Program-made: the position numbers and the translations under genes
The notes under the pieces: model-generated
Databases searched by the model: none
Seen by the model: the letters and a program-made list of their open reading frames with translations, nothing else
What the model was told of the DNA's origin: nothing
Source: Streptomyces fagopyri
GTDB taxonomy: Bacteria; Actinomycetota; Actinomycetes; Streptomycetales; Streptomycetaceae
Direction: 5' to 3'
Length of the DNA: 64,000 nucleotides
Assembly (NCBI RefSeq): GCF_009498275.1
Contig: NZ_CP045643.1
Coordinates: forward strand, 7,254,001-7,318,000
Part shown: positions 34,801 through 40,554 of the stretch, in pieces
Layout of the letters: the number at the start of each line of letters is the position of its first letter
Position numbering within the stretch: position 1 is the stretch's first letter

Positions 34801-35757
34801 GGAGGCGCAGGCGACGACGGTGGCCTCGGTGGGTCCGTAGGTGTTCCACACCTCGCGGCCCTCGGTCACCAGACGCTGGACCAGCTCGGGCGGGCAGGCC
34901 TCGCCGCCGAAGATCAGCAGCCGGACCTCGTTGAGGGACTCCGGCTCCCAGAGGGCGGCCAGGGTGGGCACGGTGGAGACGACGGTGATCTCCTGCTCGA
35001 CCAGCCAGGGCCCCAGATCGGCCCCGCTGCGGACCTGGGAGCGGGGCACCGGCACCAGGCAGGCGCCGTACCGCCAGGCCAGCCACATCTCCTCGCAGGA
35101 GGCGTCGAAGGCGACGGAGAGGCCCGCCATGACCCGGTCACCGGGTCCGATCGGGTCCTCGGTGAGGAACAGGTCGGCCTCGGCGTCGACGAAGGCGGCG
35201 GCGCCGCGGTGGCTGACGGCCACGCCCTTGGGCCGGCCGGTGGAGCCGGAGGTGAAGATGATCCACGCGTCGTGACCGACGCCGGGCCGCGCCGCGGGGA
35301 CCTCGCTGACGCCGTTGACGGTCAGCCGGTGCCCGGCCCCCACGACCGCCCGTACCCCGGCCTCGCCGAAGACCAGTTCGGCCCGCTCGTCGGGGTCCTC
35401 GGCGTCCACGGGCACATAGGCGGCGCCGGCCGCCAGTACGGCGAGGACGGCGATGTACAGATCGTTGGTGCCGGACGGGACACGGACGCCGACCCGGTCG
35501 CCGAGGCCCACCCCGGCGTCGCTCAGCCGCGTGCGCAGGTTCTCGACCTCGACGGACAGGGCGCGGTAGGTGAGGCTGCGGTGCCCGTCGTCGAGGGCGG
35601 GCTCGTCGGGGTACGCCCGGACGGAGGCGTCGAGGATGTCGACCAGGGTGCGGGGAGAGGCGGCGGCGGAGGCGGAGAAGCGCGCCGGGTCGCCGAACTC
35701 CGCGCGCACCTCCTCGTCGAACAGTGCGACATCGGGGCCTTGCTCGAGGGCTGCCAT
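31882..35757 (-). CDS. Pls/PosA-type membrane NRPS (poly-amino-acid synthetase-like)
   Basis: The protein has 1291 aa. It has an adenylation domain (residues about 40-510; IIFTSGSTGRPKG at 166, NTYGPTEAT, RTSGKVDR with Lys494), a carrier domain (about 515-585, FFAIGGSSL with Ser549 for the phosphopantetheine), then about six membrane helices (near 605-625, 645-665, 845-865, 880-905, 1085-1105 and 1110-1130). These separate three soluble blocks that look like left-handed beta-helix acyltransferases. This is the layout of epsilon-poly-lysine synthetase. No condensation or thioesterase domain is present. Aligned by hand to GrsA, the specificity residues read D-A-E-S-I-G-T-V-V-K, close to lysine codes. 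ATG 35757 follows GTGAGGACCTG; an upstream in-frame ATG at 35928 would add an unconserved leader. Confidence 0.88.
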   Translation of the reverse strand: MAALEQGPDVALFDEEVRAEFGDPARFSASAAASPRTLVDILDASVRAYPDEPALDDGHRSLTYRALSVEVENLRTRLSDAGVGLGDRVGVRVPSGTNDLYIAVLAVLAAGAAYVPVDAEDPDERAELVFGEAGVRAVVGAGHRLTVNGVSEVPAARPGVGHDAWIIFTSGSTGRPKGVAVSHRGAAAFVDAEADLFLTEDPIGPGDRVMAGLSVAFDASCEEMWLAWRYGACLVPVPRSQVRSGADLGPWLVEQEITVVSTVPTLAALWEPESLNEVRLLIFGGEACPPELVQRLVTEGREVWNTYGPTEATVVACASLMTGEEPIRIGLPLNGWELAVVDEAGEPVAMGDSGQLVIGGVGLARYLDAAKDAEKYAPLESLGWQRAYRSGDLVKAEPEGLVFLGRADEQIKLGGRRIELGEVDAALQALPGVAGAAAAVRTARGGNQLLVGYVVTQDGWDRASAVEKLRAALPAALVPLLAPVEDLPTRTSGKVDRAALPWPLEGLETGGTKEQLYGTEAWLAEQWSEVLGIPVRGASDDFFAIGGSSLAAAQLTTRLRTRYPSAAVLDIYQQPVLRKLARHLEKSAQDDGATRVIAPVPLRAKVVQLLVLVPLFTLLGLRWTVALAALGNVLHWFGPYPWAPSTSWWLVGAGALVLFSPPGRLAIAAGGARLLMRGVKPGHHPRGGSVHLRLWTAERLAEFSGATSLTGSWLERYARALGARIGTDVDLHSLPPVTGLLKLGRGAAVESEVDLSGYWLDGDRLEIGPVKVGAHAAVGTRSILFPGARVGKRAEVAPGSAVVGQVPTGQRWAGAPAVKLGKAKRAWPKERPRRGTYWRAMYGATGFALTALPLLGGLAALLVASRFVTPDAGLGAALGGAMVALVPATLAFGLTYALLILVGVRLLSLGLREGTYPTHSRVGWQSWTVTQLMDRSRETLFPLYAGLITPVWLRLLGMKIGRGAEVSTVLALPSLTTVGEGAFLADDTLTAPYELGGGWMRIGRAEIGRRAFLGNSGMTAPGRSVPDGGLVGVLSATPKKAKKGSSYLGLPPVKLPRATQDGDQSRTYEPPARLLWARGLVELCRIVPVFCSAALAVLTVAALGALGAWAWALCGVVLLAAGGAAAVLSIVAKWLLVGRHRAGEHPLWSGFVWRNELADTFVEVVAVPWLAGSVPGTPLMTAWLRGLGARIGKGAWIESYWLPETDLVSLGDASTVNRGCVLQTHLFHDRILRTDNVVLREGATLGPGGIVLPGSTVGARSTLGPASLVMAAESVPDDTRWLGNPIEAWRS

Positions 35758-36013
35758 CAGGTCCTCACGAGTTGTTCCCGGAGCGTCCGGGGCGCTGGTG
35801 GGCCCGCAGGTATGCCTGGGGATATTCCGGTCCAGCTCCAAACAAGCGTGGAATTTTAGTACGACGCTAGCCCCGTGCCTGGTCATCAGCCATGCGAAGC
35901 GGCTGCGCGAGGCATCGGAATCGATCATTCCGGTGCGGGGGCGACGCTCTGACGTGGGGGTATGTCAGGCTGACGAGATCTGTCCCACATCTGTCCGTGA
36001 CGCGTCGAACACA

Positions 36014-36055
36014 ACGAGCGAGGGCCGCGACCTCACGGTCGCGGCCCTCGCTCGT
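36014..36055 (-). terminator. terminator of tRNA-Leu
   Basis: A perfect 19-bp stem (36014-36032 with 36037-36055) and a TCAC loop lie 8 bp beyond the 3' end of the tRNA. The rest of the gap 35758-36013 carries the Pls-like promoter region, including an AT-rich TACTAAAAT near 35855, and no gene. Confidence 0.75.
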
Positions 36056-36062
36056 CACTGTG

Positions 36063-36147
36063 TGTCCGAGGGGGGACTTGAACCCCCACGCCCGATAAAG
36101 GGCACTAGCACCTCAAGCTAGCGCGTCTGCCATTCCGCCACCCGGAC
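36063..36147 (-). tRNA. tRNA-Leu (anticodon GAG)
   Basis: The gene is read on the minus strand. The acceptor arm GTCCGGG pairs with CTCGGAC (one G-U), and the D-arm has GGTGGCGGAATGG. The anticodon stem CTAGC/GCTAG encloses loop TTGAGGT with anticodon GAG, followed by a long variable arm (class II) and T-arm GGGGGTTCAAGTCCCCC. The length is 85 nt and CCA is not encoded. It decodes CUC and CUU. Confidence 0.96.
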
Positions 36148-36332
36148 AAGGTGTCTGTCGCGCGGGTTTCCCTCGCGGCGACACAGGAAACATTACCAGG
36201 CTTTCGAGGGCCTCCGATCACGCCCCGTCGCCGCGTGAACTGCGCGTGACGGACCGGGTCCGGCCTTGGCCGGGCAGGGGGTGGGGGAGAGGATGAGGGG
36301 GACCACCAGCAGTGACAGTGGGAGGAAGCAGC

Positions 36333-37658
36333 GTGAGCGAGTCGAACACGACCAGGAGCGTCTCCGGCGAGGACGAGGTCGTGGACCTCTGTCGCGAGCT
36401 GATCCGGATCGACACCAGCAACTACGGCGACCACTCCGGGCCGGGTGAGCGCAAGGCGGCGGAGTACGTGGCCGAGAAGCTCGCCGAGGTCGGGCTCGAA
36501 CCGCAGATCTTCGAGTCCCACCAGGGCCGCGCCTCGACGGTGGCCCGCATCGAGGGCGAGGACCCCTCGCGCCCCGCGCTGCTCATCCACGGGCACACGG
36601 ACGTCGTTCCGGCCAACGCGGCGGACTGGACCCACCACCCGTTCTCCGGCGAGATCGCGGACGGGATGGTCTGGGGCCGCGGCGCGGTCGACATGAAGGA
36701 CATGGACGCCATGACGCTGGCGGTCGTACGGGACCGGCTGCGCACCGGGCGCAAGCCGCCCCGTGACATCGTCCTCGCCTTCCTGGCCGACGAGGAGGCC
36801 GGCGGCACCTGGGGCGCCCGGCACCTGGTCGACAAGCACCCGGACCTCTTCGAGGGCGTCACGGAGGCGATCGGCGAGGTCGGCGGGTTCTCCTTCACGG
36901 TCAACGAGAAGCTGCGGCTGTATCTCGTCGAGACCGCGCAGAAGGGCATGCACTGGATGAAGCTGACCGTGGACGGCACCGCGGGGCACGGTTCGATGAT
37001 CCACCGGGACAACGCCATCACCGAGCTGTCCGAGGCGGTCGGCCGGCTGGGGCGGCACAAGTTCCCGGTCCGGGTGACCAAGACCCTGCGGCACTTCCTC
37101 GACGAGCTCGGCGACGCGCTCGGCACCGAGCTCGACCCGGAGAACATGGACGAGACGCTGGCCAGGCTCGGCGGCATCGCCAAGCTCATCGGCGCCTCTC
37201 TGCAGAACACCGCCAATCCGACGCAGCTGGGCGCCGGTTACAAGGTCAACGTGATTCCGGGACAGGCGACCGCCCACGTCGACGGGCGTTATCTCCCGGG
37301 GTACGAGGACGAGTTCCTCGCCGACCTGGACCGGATCCTCGGCCCGCGGGTCCGGCGCGAGGACGTGCACGCGGACAAGGCCCTGGAGACCACCTTCGAC
37401 GGGGCGCTGGTCGACGCCATGCAGACCGCGCTGTCCGCCGAGGACCCGATCGCCCGCGCCGTCCCGTACATGCTCTCGGCCGGCACCGACGCGAAGTCCT
37501 TCGCCGACCTCGGCATCCGCTGCTTCGGCTTCGCCCCGCTGAAACTGCCGCCGGAGCTGGACTTCGCGGGCATGTTCCACGGGGTCGACGAGCGGGTACC
37601 GGTGGACGCGCTGCAGTTCGGTGTGCGCGTGCTCGACCGGTTCATCGAGGCGTCCTGA
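36333..37658 (+). CDS. M20-family metallopeptidase
   Basis: This 441-aa protein has M20 zinc motifs HGHTDVVPA, DMKDMD, LADEEAGG (catalytic Glu pair) and a dimerisation domain beginning GMHWMKLTVDG. GTG 36333 has GGGAGGAAG ahead of it; the upstream GTG at 36312 lies before that site. The family includes dipeptidases, carboxypeptidases and deacylases (ArgE/DapE-like). The substrate is unknown. It is independent of the chaplin genes, which have their own promoter downstream. Confidence 0.88.
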   Translation: MSESNTTRSVSGEDEVVDLCRELIRIDTSNYGDHSGPGERKAAEYVAEKLAEVGLEPQIFESHQGRASTVARIEGEDPSRPALLIHGHTDVVPANAADWTHHPFSGEIADGMVWGRGAVDMKDMDAMTLAVVRDRLRTGRKPPRDIVLAFLADEEAGGTWGARHLVDKHPDLFEGVTEAIGEVGGFSFTVNEKLRLYLVETAQKGMHWMKLTVDGTAGHGSMIHRDNAITELSEAVGRLGRHKFPVRVTKTLRHFLDELGDALGTELDPENMDETLARLGGIAKLIGASLQNTANPTQLGAGYKVNVIPGQATAHVDGRYLPGYEDEFLADLDRILGPRVRREDVHADKALETTFDGALVDAMQTALSAEDPIARAVPYMLSAGTDAKSFADLGIRCFGFAPLKLPPELDFAGMFHGVDERVPVDALQFGVRVLDRFIEAS

Positions 37659-37726
37659 CGTGTTGACGCCCGCAATCGACCGTGCGTACGGAGGCCGCCC
37701 GGCACGAGTGAATCCGACCATAAGCT

Positions 37727-37754
37727 CGTAGCTCCATTACTCCTTCCTCGTTAC
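37727..37754 (+). promoter_or_regulatory. possible sigma-BldN promoter of chpH
   Basis: CGTAGC, 16 bp, CGTTAC lies upstream of chpH. As I recall, the BldN consensus is about CGTAAC-N16/17-CGTTGA, and chaplin genes are known BldN targets. Four or five of six bases match in each box. Confidence 0.55.
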
Positions 37755-37759
37755 AGGTG

Positions 37760-37784
37760 ATGCGATCCGAAGCTGGGATCGCAT
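37760..37784 (+). promoter_or_regulatory. stem-loop in the chpH leader
   Basis: ATGCGATCC and GGATCGCAT form a perfect 9-bp stem with a 7-nt loop, ending 18 nt before the chpH ATG and just before AAGGAGGAA. It would be in the 5' UTR and could affect mRNA stability or ribosome access. Confidence 0.6.
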
Positions 37785-37802
37785 TGCCAACAAGGAGGAA
37801 TA

Positions 37803-38036
37803 ATGATCAAGAAGGTCGTCGCTGCTGCGGCTGCCACTGGTGGTCTGGTTCTCGCGGGTGCGGGCCTGGCCGTCGCCGACTCGGGTGCTCAGGGTGCCGC
37901 CGTGCACTCTCCGGGCGTCGTTTCCGGCAACGTCATTCAGGTGCCTGTTCACATCCCGGTGAACGTTTGCGGCAACACGGTCTCCGTGATCGGGCTGCTG
38001 AACCCCGCCTTCGGCAACACCTGCATCAACCACTGA
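37803..38036 (+). CDS. chpH: short chaplin (ChpH-like)
   Basis: This 77-aa protein has a Sec signal (MIKKVVAAAAATGGLVLAGA GLAVADS) followed by one chaplin domain: HSPGVVSGNVIQVPVHIPVN VCGNTVSVIGLLNPAFGNTC INH. Two cysteines flank the core as in amyloid-forming chaplins that coat aerial hyphae and spores. AAGGAGGAA gives a strong ribosome site. Order chpH-chpC matches what I recall for S. coelicolor SCO1675-SCO1674, hence the symbol; short chaplins are hard to tell apart by sequence alone. Confidence 0.92.
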   Translation: MIKKVVAAAAATGGLVLAGAGLAVADSGAQGAAVHSPGVVSGNVIQVPVHIPVNVCGNTVSVIGLLNPAFGNTCINH

Positions 38037-38096
38037 CGTTGTGCCCCACCCCTTGGGGTCCGGCTCCGCGAGGGTCCGGCTCCATGAGGGGCTGAG

Positions 38097-38139
38097 CGGT
38101 CGGCCCCGGAGCGCGCGCCATGCGCTCCGGGGCCGACCG
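38097..38139 (+). terminator. strong hairpin between chpH and chpC
   Basis: An 18-bp perfect stem (38097-38114 and 38122-38139) with a 7-nt loop, GC-rich, no U-tract. It probably ends the abundant chpH transcript or partly attenuates chpC. Confidence 0.75.
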
Positions 38140-38217
38140 GCTTCGCGCACGCGCCGGTAAGGGGTGCGCGCGCTTTCCGGATGGTCCAAGCCGAGGGCTA
38201 AGGCAGGGAAAACAGCT

Positions 38218-39336
38218 ATGCGACAGGTCACCCGCAAGGGCCTGATGACCGTGGCGGCCGCGACCGGCGTGATCGCCGCGACCGGGGGCTACGCGCACGC
38301 CGACTCGGGTGCGAGCGGCTTCAGTTCCAACTCGCCCGGCGTGCTGTCGGGCAACACGGTGCAGGCGCCGGTGCACGTGCCGGTCAATGTCTGCGGAAAC
38401 ACCGTGAACGTCGTCGGGTTGCTGAACCCGGCGATCGGCAACACGTGCGTCAACCAGGGCGGCGGTGCGTCCTCCGGCGGTCACGGAGGTGGCTACGGGG
38501 GCGGTCACGGAGGTGGCAACGGGGGTGGTCGCGGAGGCGGTGCGCACGCCGGCGGGCACGCCGCCGGCTCCCCGGGCGTCGGCTCGGGCAACCACGTCCA
38601 GGTACCGATCGACGTGCCGGTCAACGCCTGCGGCAACAGCGTGAACGTGGTCGGTATCGGCAACGGGGCGCTGGGCAACGGGTGCGAGAACGGTTCGGGC
38701 GGGCACGGCGGCGGCCACCAGACACCCCCTTCGGGTCACCCGGGGCACCCCGGCCACCCGGGTCAGCCCGGTCACCCGGGTCAGCCCGGTCACCCCGGCC
38801 ACCCCGGCCACCCGGGTGAGCCTGGTCACCCGGGTCACCCCGGCCAGCCCGGCCACCCGGGTGAGCCTGGTCACCCTTGTCCCCCCGATCACCCCGGGTA
38901 CCCGGGTGAGCCCGGTCACCCGGGACACCCCGGTCACCCGGGACACCCCGGTCACCCGGGACACCCCGGTCACCCGGGACACCCCGGTCACCCGGGACAC
39001 CCCGGTCACCCGGGACACCCCGGTCACCCCGGAACTCCGGGCCAGCCCGGAACCCCCGGTACCCCGGGTCAGCCCGGCACTCCGGGTACCCCGGGTCAGC
39101 CCGGCACTCCGGGTACCCCGGGTCAGCCCGCGACTCCCGGTACCCCGGGTCAGCCCGGCACGCCGTCCACCGGGTACCCCGCCCACCCGGGGACGCAGTC
39201 CGTCTCGCAGCCGCACAGTGCCGCACAGCTCGCCCACACCGGCAGTGAGCTGCCGCTGGGCGCGGTGATCCCGGCGGGCGCGGGCGCGCTCCTGGCGGGC
39301 GCGGTGCTGTACCGCCGGGCGCGCGCGAGCGCGTAA
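38218..39336 (+). CDS. chpC: long, sortase-anchored chaplin with collagen-like stalk
   Basis: This 372-aa precursor has a signal peptide (about 1-28), chaplin domain 1 (about 36-80), a Gly/His-rich linker (81-117), chaplin domain 2 (118-157), a collagen-like Gly-X-Pro region (about 173-315), a sortase motif LAHTG at 338-342, a hydrophobic helix and a basic tail. The LAXTG form suits class E sortases that anchor long chaplins to the wall. I assign chpC by its position next to chpH. The two chaplin domains and anchor are as expected; the Gly-X-Pro stalk, with 13 GHP triplets in a row (about 233-271), is the unusual part. Confidence 0.88.
   Translation: MRQVTRKGLMTVAAATGVIAATGGYAHADSGASGFSSNSPGVLSGNTVQAPVHVPVNVCGNTVNVVGLLNPAIGNTCVNQGGGASSGGHGGGYGGGHGGGNGGGRGGGAHAGGHAAGSPGVGSGNHVQVPIDVPVNACGNSVNVVGIGNGALGNGCENGSGGHGGGHQTPPSGHPGHPGHPGQPGHPGQPGHPGHPGHPGEPGHPGHPGQPGHPGEPGHPCPPDHPGYPGEPGHPGHPGHPGHPGHPGHPGHPGHPGHPGHPGHPGHPGHPGTPGQPGTPGTPGQPGTPGTPGQPGTPGTPGQPATPGTPGQPGTPSTGYPAHPGTQSVSQPHSAAQLAHTGSELPLGAVIPAGAGALLAGAVLYRRARASA
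38734..39162 (+). repeat. collagen-like coding repeat inside chpC
   Basis: Nine-base triplet units encode Gly-His-Pro, Gly-Gln-Pro, Gly-Thr-Pro and Gly-Glu-Pro. The core (about 38914-39030) alternates CACCCGGGACACCCCGGT, an 18-bp tandem. One interruption (HPCPPDHPGYP, about residues 219-229) adds a cysteine. The tract is likely to vary in length between strains. Confidence 0.9.
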
Positions 39337-39438
39337 CCGGCACGACGGGCAGGCCGGGGGACAGGTACGGACACGGCGGCGCGGGCACTCGCGCAGGCGC
39401 TGTCGCGACACCACCCGTGTCCCCCGGTGGCGCCGCGA

Positions 39439-39474
39439 ACGGAGGGGGCCCCGCACCAGCGGGGCCCCCTCCGT
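39439..39474. terminator. bidirectional hairpin after chpC
   Basis: ACGGAGGGGGCCCCGC (39439-39454) pairs perfectly with 39459-39474 across an ACCA loop between convergent chpC and the DUF5703-like gene. Confidence 0.75.
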
Positions 39475-39489
39475 CTCATCCGCTCCCGC

Positions 39490-39678
39490 TCACCACGTCG
39501 CGCGCACCTGGCGGATGATCCGCCGGCGCAGCCGCACCCTGCGGCTGCCGTCGCGATGCAGGCTGAGGCGGTCCAACTCCCAGTGTCCGTACTCCGCATG
39601 GTCCGTCAGCAGGCGTGTGGCGTCCTTGCGGGAAACCCCGCGCGCCACGTACACGTCGACAAATTCGTATTCCGGCAT
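39490..39678 (-). CDS. DUF5703-like small basic protein
   Basis: This 62-aa protein begins MPEYEFVDVYVARGVSRKDA and ends in a basic run, RVRLRRRIIRQVRATW. It resembles the short DUF5703 proteins of actinobacteria, whose function is unknown. It is divergent from the acidic protein gene, with only 47 bp between the starts. The codon usage fits a real gene. Confidence 0.7.
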   Translation of the reverse strand: MPEYEFVDVYVARGVSRKDATRLLTDHAEYGHWELDRLSLHRDGSRRVRLRRRIIRQVRATW

Positions 39679-39712
39679 CGCATCTATTGTGCGGGCAGAG
39701 GCCGTGTACGGA

Positions 39713-39718
39713 TAGCGT
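39713..39718 (+). promoter_or_regulatory. -10 box TAGCGT of a leaderless gene
   Basis: TAGCGT ends 7 nt before ATG 39726, with no Shine-Dalgarno sequence between. Confidence 0.5.
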
Positions 39719-39725
39719 CTGCACT

Positions 39726-40439
39726 ATGTCTGATGCTGTGCAGCCCACCGCTGCCGAGGTACGCGCCGCCGCCGAGGCTGTCAAGACCGCGCTCGACCGC
39801 CACCTGGCCGCGGTCGAGCGCAGGTCGGGCGATGACGACCCGGCCGTCTACGAGGCGTTCAACGAGCTGGCCGCCGCGGCCGAGGAGTACGACGAGCTGC
39901 TCTACGACCGCTACGACGAGGTCACCCCCTTCGAGATCCCCGCCGGCGACGACACGCTGCCGCCGTACACGGGCCCCGAGGAGCCGAACGCCCTGAGCGT
40001 CCTGATCCGCCGGGACTACTCGGTGGCGGAGCCCCAGCGACTGCTGGCGCAGGCCCAGCGGGTGGAGGCGGTGGAGGAGGACGGCGCGACCGCTGCCGCG
40101 GGCTTCGACGCGGCGTCCGGCACGGTCCACGGGGCGCTCGGTGTCCTGTTCGGCGAGTTCGAACCGGACGAGATCGCCTCGCGGCACAAGGAGTTCGGCC
40201 TGGAGGAGGGCGACTCCACGCTCTGGGTCACGGCCGCGGACGACCCGGCCGACCCCGGCGAGTGGCTGGAGACCCCCTTCGAGGCGATCGACCCGCAGCG
40301 CGTCGTCTGCCGTTTCGACGTCAGCGCGGTCTTCGACGACGAGTCGGACGACGAGGACCTGGACGACGACCTCGACGCCGACACCGACTCCGAACTGGAC
40401 GAGGACGCGGACCTGGAGTCCCTGGACGCCGATCGCTGA
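39726..40439 (+). CDS. conserved acidic hypothetical protein
   Basis: The protein has 237 aa. Its N-terminal half is helical (AEAVKTALDRHLAAVERRSG), and the last 35 residues are almost all Asp and Glu, with DDEDLDDDLDADTDSELDED. It is soluble with no signal. The start is fixed by a TANNNT box 7 nt upstream, so the mRNA is likely leaderless. I do not recognise the family. The acidic tail could bind a basic partner or metal, and the neighbouring divergent small protein is strongly basic. Confidence 0.75.
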   Translation: MSDAVQPTAAEVRAAAEAVKTALDRHLAAVERRSGDDDPAVYEAFNELAAAAEEYDELLYDRYDEVTPFEIPAGDDTLPPYTGPEEPNALSVLIRRDYSVAEPQRLLAQAQRVEAVEEDGATAAAGFDAASGTVHGALGVLFGEFEPDEIASRHKEFGLEEGDSTLWVTAADDPADPGEWLETPFEAIDPQRVVCRFDVSAVFDDESDDEDLDDDLDADTDSELDEDADLESLDADR

Positions 40440-40452
40440 CCCCGGCGCGAGG

Positions 40453-40491
40453 AGGTGGCGGCCACCGGAGCCCGGTGGCCGCCACCTTTTT
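40453..40491. terminator. intrinsic terminator with U-tract
   Basis: A 16-bp stem (40453-40468 and 40472-40487), 3-nt loop AGC, then TTTTT on the plus strand. This is the clearest Rho-independent terminator in the window. It lies between the acidic protein and the RecD-like gene. Confidence 0.9.
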
Positions 40492-40554
40492 GCCCGCGAG
40501 GCCCGCCCGCGAGGCCCCCGAGGGAGGGCTGCGCGCGAGGTGGGCCCGTGAGGC

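Noticed and set aside
31882..35757. Part of a larger NRPS biosynthetic cluster
   Set aside because: No condensation, thioesterase, MbtH or tailoring genes nearby; the layout is that of stand-alone Pls/PosA proteins.
31843..35859. Long antisense open frames (for example opposite the Pls-like, NACHT and glp genes)
   Set aside because: They arise from high GC content; their products are Arg/Gly/Pro-rich without domains, and the real genes have motifs and ribosome sites.
36063..36147. tRNA-Leu as the attachment site of an integrated element
   Set aside because: No integrase, excisionase or duplicated tRNA 3' end is seen nearby; the neighbours look like core genes.
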